This document shows, one piece after another, positions 9,690 through 17,400 of a stretch of DNA of 64,000 bases; within the stretch, counting starts at the first letter, position 1; every line of letters begins with the position of its first letter. This DNA is from Acidobacteriota bacterium (GTDB lineage: Bacteria; Acidobacteriota; Blastocatellia; UBA7656), in NCBI GenBank assembly GCA_040754075.1, contig JBFMDH010000006.1, positions 26,229 through 90,228 on the forward strand, given 5' to 3'. The position numbers and the translations under genes are program-made. The notes below the pieces were generated by a model. It ran no database searches and was not told the origin of the DNA. It worked only from the letters and a program-made list of their open reading frames with translations.

Positions 9690-9916
9690 CGTCACCGAAA
9701 AGGCACACCGGAAGTGATTCCGGGTCGCAAAGCCAAGGTCTTTGAGAAGGCAAAAGGCAAAAGGCAAATGTGAAAAGGTAAAAATCATAACCGCTCACCT
9801 TGTCTGATGTCTTTTCACGCAATTGCACATTCAGGCTGGCATTACCAATCGCACTTTTGCCTTTTGGTTTTTGCCTTTTGCCTTTTGCCTTCCTGAAGAA
9901 TGACTGGCTGCCGAAG
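9690..9916 (+). ncRNA. Candidate GEMM-I type (cyclic dinucleotide) riboswitch, with an insert in its second helix
   Basis: The 5' half reads GTCACCGAAAAGGCACACC, then a CCGGAA/TTCCGG stem closed by a GTGA (GNRA) tetraloop, then GTCGCAAAGCC. This follows the GEMM-I order: GGCAnACC, GNRA-capped stem, GACGCAAAGCC. A plausible 3' conserved strand, GGCTGCCGAA, lies at 9906-9915, comparable to GGGTTGCCGAA in known members. Between them the second helix (GGTCTTT with AAGAATGAC) is extended by the inverted-repeat element at 9747-9892, which would form a long hairpin. The base equivalent to G20 of the Vc2 riboswitch aligns with A; in known GEMM-Ib RNAs A at that site favours 3',3'-cGAMP. Pattern match by eye only, not a covariance-model hit. 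Confidence 0.45.
9747..9892. repeat. Inverted-repeat element with GGCAAAA tandem units
   Basis: A perfect 23-bp arm (9747-9769) made of three tandem GGCAAAA-like units is repeated in inverted orientation at 9870-9892. About 100 nt of non-coding spacer lies between. A translated open frame on the minus strand across it is low-complexity and not a credible gene. Confidence 0.85.
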
Positions 9917-10062
9917 TGAAGTTGAAAAACGCTCCCTGCCAAGTTTTCAACTCCACTCTATTTTGCTCCCCGCGTTCGTGATTCGCTTCAGTTGATAAAT
10001 CCAGTTTCGCACAATTTTGGATTTAATTTGTAGTAAGCCTAGCCCCGCGAATCGGAGAGATG

Positions 10063-10872
10063 ATGAAATTATCGCACGTCATAACAGCAATCGCTGTAGC
10101 AGGGTTTTTAAGCGCAAATGTCTATGCGCAGGAAATGATGAGCGTTGAATCAACCGCCGGCGCACCGCAACCGCGCACGCCTTCAATGGTCGTCCACGAG
10201 GTTGCTAAACCCGCGACGGCGGCGACCAAACCCGGCGTCAACGCTACTTCAAAAGTCCAATCCACTTTAAAAGATGCGCCGACCAAAGTGCTGACGGAAA
10301 ATAACGCGCTTAAACCAAATGCCGCACCTTCGCCGATTTACATTCCGACTACGCCAACCGTCGAAGTCTCAACCGCACTGCTTGATACCACAGGCAATCC
10401 GTATTACGACCAGTTGGTAAAAAATGCGGCGGCAAAATATGGCGTTGACCCGCATCTGATTTTCGCCTTGATGCGACAGGAATCCGGCTTTCATTCGCGG
10501 GCGGTTTCCTATAAAGGCGCATCGGGACTTATGCAACTGATGCCGGCGACCGCCAGACGTTTCGGCGTGCAGAATATTTTTGACCCGGCGCAAAACATCG
10601 ATGGTGGCACCAGGTATCTGCGTTTCTTGCTTAATATGTTCAACGGCGATGTGAAACTGGCGCTTGCCGGTTACAATGCCGGTGAAAATGCGGTCATCAA
10701 TTATGGCTATCAAGTGCCGCCCTATCGCGAAACCCAAAATTATGTGAAAAACATTTCGGCAAAATATTCGCGCACCAAACAAACTTCAAAAGCGAAACCG
10801 GCTCCGACGCAAACCACGGTTGCGCCCGAAGCCATCACCACATCGAAAGGTCGGTTGTCGAATAATTATTGA
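10063..10872 (+). CDS. Lytic transglycosylase, SLT domain (MltE/Slt-like)
   Basis: This protein of about 269 residues has a signal peptide (about 1-23, ending in VYAQE), a Pro/Ala/Thr-rich linker to about 110, and a C-terminal SLT domain (about 115-235). The catalytic Glu is in [13 protein letters not shown] (about residue 140), followed by [13 protein letters not shown] and [13 protein letters not shown], both hallmark SLT motifs. It cleaves the MurNAc-GlcNAc bond of peptidoglycan to an anhydro product, in the periplasm. Two adjacent ATGs occur (10060 and 10063); the second is better spaced from the GGAGAG site. The leader carries a riboswitch candidate, so second-messenger control is possible. 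The amidase downstream has its own promoter. Confidence 0.93.
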   Translation: MKLSHVITAIAVAGFLSANVYAQEMMSVESTAGAPQPRTPSMVVHEVAKPATAATKPGVNATSKVQSTLKDAPTKVLTENNALKPNAAPSPIYIPTTPTVEVSTALLDTTGNPYYDQLVKNAAAKYGVDPHLIFALMRQESGFHSRAVSYKGASGLMQLMPATARRFGVQNIFDPAQNIDGGTRYLRFLLNMFNGDVKLALAGYNAGENAVINYGYQVPPYRETQNYVKNISAKYSRTKQTSKAKPAPTQTTVAPEAITTSKGRLSNNY

Positions 10873-10958
10873 AATTCGTTGCCCCTCAAATAAACCCGGT
10901 TGGGGGATTTGCGGGTCGTCAATTTCAGGTTAGCGGTATTGCAAATTTATATTTCGCG

Positions 10959-10987
10959 TTGGTCGTTGAAAAAATTTTTAGTATACT
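10959..10987 (+). promoter_or_regulatory. Probable sigma70 promoter for the amidase gene
   Basis: TTGGTC and TATACT are separated by 17 nt, about 100 nt upstream of the amidase start at 11091. Confidence 0.5.
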
Positions 10988-11090
10988 CGCTCAGTCGTTA
11001 TAAACAGTTGCTTCGCTCACAAAAGACCAAGCAGTTTAGTTTTTAACTCGCCCCACGAGATTTGCGACGTGTCCCCGCCCATTTGAGCGT

Positions 11091-13112
11091 ATGCGTCATT
11101 CTTTGCGTAGCAATTTAACTTTTCATTCACTCGTCCTGATACTGGTTTTCTGCCTGTCGGCGCGTCAGACCTTGAATGCTGCCGACCCCTCGAATGCGCT
11201 TTCAACCGCGCCGCGTTCACTTGCCGAAGAATTATTCATTCGCGCCAACGACACCAACAACGCTTTGCATGCGCGCCCGCTCGAAGAACGCAGCGCCGAT
11301 GATTATCTGCGCACACTTGATTTATACAGTCAGGTCATTCGCCTCAACACCGACAATCATTTCTCTTCCGAATCGCTTACCAAACGCGCCGAATTGCTCA
11401 GAGAAATGGCTGATGTCAGAGGCGATTCGGCGCTCTATCAACAGGCGATTGAAGCCTTCCGGCAAATCGTCAAATCGCATCCGCACAGCGCCGCCGTGGG
11501 TGACGCGCTGATTAACATCGCCGAGATTTATGAAGAAAATCTGCAAGACCTCGACGGCGCGATTTCCGCCTATAAAGAGTTGGTCGACTATTTTCCATCG
11601 TCGGTGATGGCGCGTGAAGCGCGAGCGGTGATTGCGCGTTTTGAAATGCAACTGGCGAATCGCTCGGCAGATGTGGTTGCGGCAAATCATAAAGTCGATG
11701 CAGCAACGATTGCCGGCATCGCGCAACTGACGAACGTGCGCAATTTCAGTAGCAGTGATTATGCCCGCGTGGTGATTGATTTATCCAACAATGCGGAGTT
11801 CACGCCAACCCGTATCGGCAATAATAAAATCGCGATTAAATTACAGAATGCTCTGGTTGCGTCTTCACTATTTGGCAGACGCTTTATTGTTGGCAATGAC
11901 AATCTGTTGAAGCGCATCACGGTTTACGAAGGCGAATCGGCAAACTCCGGTGTGCAAATCGAACTCGACGTCAACGAAGCCGCCGAGTTTTCAACCTTCA
12001 AATTATCCGAACCCGCCCGCATCATCGTTGATATTCACGCGGCAAATGCAACGACCAAATCGCAAACCATTATTGCGACAAACGAAAAGCCTGTGGTCGA
12101 AGATGTCACCACGCCAACCGCTAAAACATCTGAAGCGGATGCCACCAACAAACCGGTTGAAACAGCAATATCAGCGGCAAGTAAGCCTGTTGAGGCGACG
12201 ATGAATCCTCAGCCTCCGAAAATCGAAGGCAGCAACACAATTGTCAAAGCCAATAAATCAACCGGCAGAGCGCCGGTCATGGCTTTGCCGGAAATCACCG
12301 AACCCATCGTTCCGCATACCGCAGGCGATGCCACCAACGCTAAACCCAATGCTGACGCGCAAGCCGGGGCGATTGCCGGGGCGGTTGATGCAAAAGTCGC
12401 AAGCGGCGTGGCGCTCAAATGTGTGGTGATTGATGCGGGGCACGGCGGACACGATACCGGCACCATCAGCCCGAACGGACTTCGCGAAAAAGATTTGACT
12501 CTTGATGTGGCGCGACGTTTGAAAGCTTACATCAAACGCAACTACCCGGACATTGATGTAGTGATGACCCGCGATGGCGATTATTTCGTCGCCCTCGAAC
12601 AACGAACAGCGATTGCCAATGCCCGACACGCCGATTTATTCATTTCGGTTCATGCCAATTCAAGTCCCGCAAAAGCCGCATCGGGCGTTGAAACCTTTTT
12701 CGTCAATCCCGAAAAAGCCAAAGCGCAAGCCGAAAAACAAGAAGTCAATAATTCCGCTGTTGAAGCCAAACCGGCAGTCGCCAAAGCCGAAGACACGATT
12801 ACCGCAAGCGTGGCGGTCGCTAATCGGGTTGCCGAATCACGCGAACTGGCGCGTTATATTCAATCAGGTTTGGTTCGTGGCATCGGCGCAGCCTCACCGC
12901 GTTCGGGAGCTAATCGCGGCGTCAAACACGCGGGATTTGTGGTATTGATGGGCGCGGCAATGCCGAGCGTTCTCGCGGAAGTCTCTTTTCTCTCGAATCC
13001 CAAAGATGAAGCATTACTGATGACCGGGCAATTCCGCGAACGCATCGCCGCTTCATTATTCGCAGGCTTGAATGCTTATTTGAAAAAGAATCGCGGCACA
13101 GATGCGAAGTGA
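11091..13112 (+). CDS. N-acetylmuramoyl-L-alanine amidase with TPR and AMIN domains
   Basis: The 673-residue protein starts with a signal peptide (about 1-30). TPR-like helices follow (about 65-190, for example GDALINIAEIYEENLQDLDG), then an AMIN domain (about 215-315) that targets such enzymes to peptidoglycan or the envelope. A low-complexity linker spans about 315-440, and an Amidase_3 catalytic domain ends the protein. Zinc and catalytic residues are visible in VVIDAGHGGHDTG (near 450), LREKDLTLDVA, FISVHANSS and LAEVSFLSN. The family hydrolyses the amide bond between MurNAc and the stem peptide. An insert of about 60 residues between SVHANS and the final helix, rich in Ala/Lys/Glu, is larger than in minimal amidases and could be an autoinhibitory segment (inference). 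No strong Shine-Dalgarno precedes the ATG. Confidence 0.93.
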   Translation: MRHSLRSNLTFHSLVLILVFCLSARQTLNAADPSNALSTAPRSLAEELFIRANDTNNALHARPLEERSADDYLRTLDLYSQVIRLNTDNHFSSESLTKRAELLREMADVRGDSALYQQAIEAFRQIVKSHPHSAAVGDALINIAEIYEENLQDLDGAISAYKELVDYFPSSVMAREARAVIARFEMQLANRSADVVAANHKVDAATIAGIAQLTNVRNFSSSDYARVVIDLSNNAEFTPTRIGNNKIAIKLQNALVASSLFGRRFIVGNDNLLKRITVYEGESANSGVQIELDVNEAAEFSTFKLSEPARIIVDIHAANATTKSQTIIATNEKPVVEDVTTPTAKTSEADATNKPVETAISAASKPVEATMNPQPPKIEGSNTIVKANKSTGRAPVMALPEITEPIVPHTAGDATNAKPNADAQAGAIAGAVDAKVASGVALKCVVIDAGHGGHDTGTISPNGLREKDLTLDVARRLKAYIKRNYPDIDVVMTRDGDYFVALEQRTAIANARHADLFISVHANSSPAKAASGVETFFVNPEKAKAQAEKQEVNNSAVEAKPAVAKAEDTITASVAVANRVAESRELARYIQSGLVRGIGAASPRSGANRGVKHAGFVVLMGAAMPSVLAEVSFLSNPKDEALLMTGQFRERIAASLFAGLNAYLKKNRGTDAK

Positions 13113-13162
13113 TACAGTGGTTTGGATATGACTTCCCGGTTTCATTAAAATTACTTGTTATC

Positions 13163-14278
13163 TCATGTGCTTTTCGCTTTGCGAATATCGCTCAGGCTTA
13201 CATAACCGATAATCATGCCATTCGTATCAATCACCACGGCGCGACCGAATTTGTTGGCGGTTAAAATCGTATGCGCCTGTTGCAGATTGAGTTTGGCGCT
13301 GATGAACATCGAATCATCCACCGGGCGCATGCAATCTTTGGCTTCGAGTTTTTTCCATTCTTCTTCGGGCATGGATTTCAAATCTTCGAGCATCAACAGT
13401 CCGTGCAGACGTTTATCTCTGGCGACCGGAAAAATCGTATCGCGGTTGTTTTTCAACACGCTGTTGATGAAATCGACAACCTTCATTGCCGGGTCAATCA
13501 ACATCACATCGCGATTCATGAAATCTTCGATGGTGCCGCGTTTCGCGCGAAAGACGCCGTAATTCTGCCCTTCGGAAGTCATCAACAACAGCGCGATGAT
13601 GATGCCCATCGTCAAACAGGCAAGCCCCAACGCCTGGTCAATATTGAAAAAGAAATAGGCGAGTCCGTTGATGATTAACGAAAGGGCGATGACCAATCCG
13701 GCGCGCGCCGCTACCTGTGTGGCTTTGCGAAAATTTTTATTGAAGCGCCACACCATCGCCCGCAATACTCTGCCGCCATCAAGCGGCAAGCCGGGCAAGA
13801 TATTAAAACCCGCAAGCACCCAATTAACTAAACCGAGATGACGAAACATCTGTTCGGCGACGCGCAAATCGTGCGGCAAAATCTGGGCGATGAGAAAAAA
13901 TATTGTACCCAACAAAAAGCTGGCAGCGGGACCGACAATGGCGATTTTGAATTCCGCGCCGGGATTTGCCGGTTGTCCTTTGAGCGCCGCAAGCCCGCCA
14001 AAAATATAGAGCGTGATGCTGCCTGTGCCTAAGCCTTCGGCACGCGCCATCAAGGCGTGCGCCAGTTCGTGTCCCAAGACCGAGGCGAAAAGTAAGAAGG
14101 TGGTTAGAAATCCGAACAACCAGTATTGCGAAATCGGTAAACCCGGCGCTTCGCGTGGCAGCAGACTCGAAGCAATCGCCCAGGCATAAAACGGAATAAC
14201 CGGAAGCCAGCTATAATGCGCAAATAGCGGTATGCCGAAAAGTTGTCCAAGTGATAGCGGTTTAGAAGGAAGCTTCAT
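13163..14278 (-). CDS. M50 (site-2-protease family) membrane metalloprotease with CBS pair
   Basis: The 371-residue membrane protein has zinc motif HELAH (His70, Glu71, His74) in SVLGHELAHALMARAEG. The third ligand region is NILPGLPLDGGRVLRA (near 165). Several hydrophobic helices surround these. Two CBS modules follow (about 245-365), for example FMNRDVMLIDPAMKVVDF and VIGYVSLSDI-like sequence near the end. This is the rhomboid-unrelated S2P subgroup III with CBS domains (SpoIVFB-like); it cleaves substrates within the membrane, and CBS modules in other members bind nucleotides. ATG 14278 is preferred over an upstream in-frame TTG because GAGGG lies about 10 nt before it. It converges with the amidase gene. 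Confidence 0.9.
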   Translation of the reverse strand: MKLPSKPLSLGQLFGIPLFAHYSWLPVIPFYAWAIASSLLPREAPGLPISQYWLFGFLTTFLLFASVLGHELAHALMARAEGLGTGSITLYIFGGLAALKGQPANPGAEFKIAIVGPAASFLLGTIFFLIAQILPHDLRVAEQMFRHLGLVNWVLAGFNILPGLPLDGGRVLRAMVWRFNKNFRKATQVAARAGLVIALSLIINGLAYFFFNIDQALGLACLTMGIIIALLLMTSEGQNYGVFRAKRGTIEDFMNRDVMLIDPAMKVVDFINSVLKNNRDTIFPVARDKRLHGLLMLEDLKSMPEEEWKKLEAKDCMRPVDDSMFISAKLNLQQAHTILTANKFGRAVVIDTNGMIIGYVSLSDIRKAKST

Positions 14279-14361
14279 GGCTTTCAACCCTCAAGAATAT
14301 TCGGGCGCTCAGGGAAAGTGTACAAGAGTTTGAGCGGGTTCGTCATTTAAGAATTGCCTGC

Positions 14362-14390
14362 TTGACCTGACAAAGACGCTTACATAATAT
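14362..14390 (+). promoter_or_regulatory. Sigma70 promoter of the giant secreted-protein gene
   Basis: TTGACC and TAATAT are separated by 17 nt, placed 76 nt before the ATG at 14466. Close to consensus. Confidence 0.6.
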
Positions 14391-14465
14391 TACCGCTGCT
14401 TTCAGTAAGTCCATTTAACAACTCTTGCAAAGATTGACATCCCGAAAGCAGGAAAATCGCGAACA

Positions 14466-17400
14466 ATGAAATTCAATCGCATCGTTGCCTTTCTTTTTGT
14501 CTCTACGTTTGGTTTTGTCCTGATTCAGACACTGGCGATTTTGCCAGGCAGCGCAAATTATCCATACGGGCTTGCGAAATTGCCGCAATCTACCAACCAA
14601 ATCCCCAAGCCCAATGCAACGACCGCAACCTTCGTGGTGAACTCAACAGGCGACGGCGCGGATGCCAACACCGCAGATGGAGTTTGCAATGATGGCGCGG
14701 GCAATTGCACCTTGCGCGCGGCAATTCAGCAGGCTAATGCCACGGCTGGCGCAGACACCATTCAATTTGCCATTGGCACCGGGGCACAGACGATTTCGCC
14801 TGTCTCAACTTTGCCGGCAATTACCGGCACGCTGACGATTGACGGCACAACTCAACCGGGGTTTGCCGGTAGTCCGATTATTGAAGTCAACGGCAATGGC
14901 ATCGATCCAATTTTTGTTGCAAGCGGACTGTCAATCAATGCAACCGCCACCGGCAGCGTCGTCAAAGGGTTGGTCATCAACCGTTTTGCAGCTTATGGAA
15001 TCGTCGTACAAGCGAGCAACTGTCGCGTTGAAGGCAATTTCATCGGCACCAATCTCGCGGGCACACTTGCCTCCCCCAACAGCGAATCGGGTGTGCTGTT
15101 AAGCGGCGCTTCCAACACGGTCATTGGCGGCACCACGACCGGAACCCGGAATGTCATTTCCGGGAATGGCAACAACGGCGTGTTGTTATTCGGGGCGACG
15201 ACTTCTGCCAATCGCATCGAAGGGAATTTCATCGGCATCAATGCTACGGGAAATGCCATAGTTTCCAATGGTGGCGATGGGGTTTTAATTAGTTTTGATG
15301 CCCACGACAATATCGTTGGCGGCACGACAAGCGGCGCGCGCAATATTATTTCCGGCAATGCCAATGGGGTTCATATCGTAGCAGGCGCTTCTTCAACGCA
15401 TCACAATCTTGTCCAGGGCAATTACATCGGCACCGACGTGACCGGCAGTTTCAGTTTGGGTAATCTATTCAGAGGCGTTGATATATTCGGCGGCAATAAC
15501 AATACCATCGGCGGTACAGGCGCATCCCGCAATGTTATTTCCGGCAATAACCTTGAGGGTGTGATTATCAATCAACCGGATGCCACGGCAAACAAAATTC
15601 AAGGCAATTATATCGGTTTAGCGGCAAACGGTGTGTCGCCGCTTGGCAACCGAGTCGCAGGCGCGCAAATCCTTAATGGCGCACATGACAATCTCATTGG
15701 CGGCACAGGTGCAGGTGAAGGCAACATCATCGCGTTTAACGGCACGGCAACCACGACCAGCGCAGGCATATTCGTCAATGGTCACACCGCTGCGGCTCAA
15801 ACCACCAATAATGCGATTTTGAACAACACATTTTTTTCCAACCTCGGACTTGCCATAGACCTTTGCGGCAGCGGCTCCTGCGCCAACCCCGATGGCGTTA
15901 CCGCAAACGATTCGGGTGATGGTGACGCAGGAGCCAATGATGTGCAGAACTTCCCAATCCTCACATCAGCAAACACACTGGCGTCGGGAGACACCAATAT
16001 TCAAGGTTCGCTCAACAGCACCGCCAGTACCAATTTTCGTCTGGAATTTTTCTACAGCAATTCGTGCGATGCATCCGGCAATGGCGAAGGGCAAAATTAT
16101 CTCGGCTCAACCAACGTGACGACCAATGCTGCTGGCAACGTCAATTTCAATGCGACGTTTGCCACCTTGATTCCTCCCGGCAGTTCCGTGACCGCTACCG
16201 CGACGCGCATCAATGGCGCGGTTTTTGAAAGCACGTCGGAATTTTCTCCCTGTATCACTTCTCTGGGGCTTGCTGATTTGGCAATCACCATAAACGACTC
16301 GCCCGACCCTGTGAATGTCGGTTCGCAACTTGCGTATTCCATCACCGTCACCAACAACGGACCGTCAACGGCAAGCAACGTTGTGGTGACGGATAATCTG
16401 CCATCGACGCTCGTATTCACGAATTGTCAATCAACCAACGGCGGCGTCTGTGGCGGCACAGGCAACAATCGCACAGTGACGTTTGCCTCACTTGCGGCAA
16501 ATACTTCGGCAACCATCACCATCAATGCGCTGGTGAATTGCGGCGTACTCAATAACACCTCCATCGGCAATACAGCCTCAGTCAGTTCATCAACGCCGGA
16601 TAATTCCACTGCCAATAATCTGGCAACGGCGACCACCCTTGCGCTAAATCCGGGATTTAATATTTCTCCGACCAGCCAGGACTTCCCGCAAAACGGCGGG
16701 CAGGGAACGGTCGCAGTCACAGGACCAACGGGCTGTTCGTTCACGGCTGTGAGTAATGACGCCTGGATAACCATTCTTTCAATTAATGCCAGCGCCGTAA
16801 ATTTCAGCGTCGCGGTCAACAATACGGGAATTAATCGCACCGGCACAATGACCATTGGCGGCAATACCTTCACAGTCAATCAATCGGGAACCCCTTGCAC
16901 CTATACGTTGACGCCGACATCCGTCAACCTGAATAGCGAGGCGCAAAGCGGCAGCGTTGACCTCACCACCGGCAACGGCTGTTCGTGGAAAGTGGTCTCG
17001 CAGGATAGCTGGATAACCATCACTTCTGAGGCGGTGGGTTCAGGCAATGGCACTACGACTTTCACAGTTGAAGCCAATGCCACGGGAGCCACACGAATCG
17101 GAACCATCGAATTCATCACGCTTGGCTCTGCGAGTCCAACCGGCAGCGCGCCTGCACAAGTTGCGAATGAGGGGTTTACCATCACCCAGGCAGGCACGCC
17201 GACCGCCGCAAAATTAATCGCTTTTCAGGCGACGGCATATGATCAAGGAGTTTTACTGGACTGGCAATCCGGCGAAGAGATTAACAATCTCGGTTTCCAC
17301 CTTTACCGCGAAACCGGCGGCAAATTGATTCGCATCACACCGGAAATCGTTGCCGGTTCGGCGCTCATTGTCGGAAGCGGAACGGCTTTACAGTCGGACA

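Larger units (their letters stand above)
9593..10062 (+). other. Long leader region upstream of the lytic transglycosylase, with riboswitch-like sequence and an inverted-repeat element
   Basis: No coding sequence is supported. In order it holds a promoter (9632-9660), a GEMM-type riboswitch candidate (5' part 9690-9740, 3' part 9902-9916), an inverted-repeat element inside the candidate (9747-9892), and about 140 nt of unassigned leader before the gene at 10063. Confidence 0.5.

Noticed and set aside
9517..9942. A 141-codon minus-strand open frame
   Set aside because: It runs through the terminator palindrome, riboswitch-like region and GGCAAAA arms. Its translation is low-complexity (KAKGKRQKPKGK) and has no ribosome site.
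10873..11090. c-di-AMP (ydaO-type) riboswitch before the amidase
   Set aside because: Cell-wall hydrolases are common targets, but none of the conserved ydaO blocks could be found. Only a promoter is supported.
12258..12629. Open frames opposite the amidase, and similar frames opposite the ALDH, dnaK and chain-length genes
   Set aside because: They are antisense to well-supported genes, follow their codon structure, and match no protein family.
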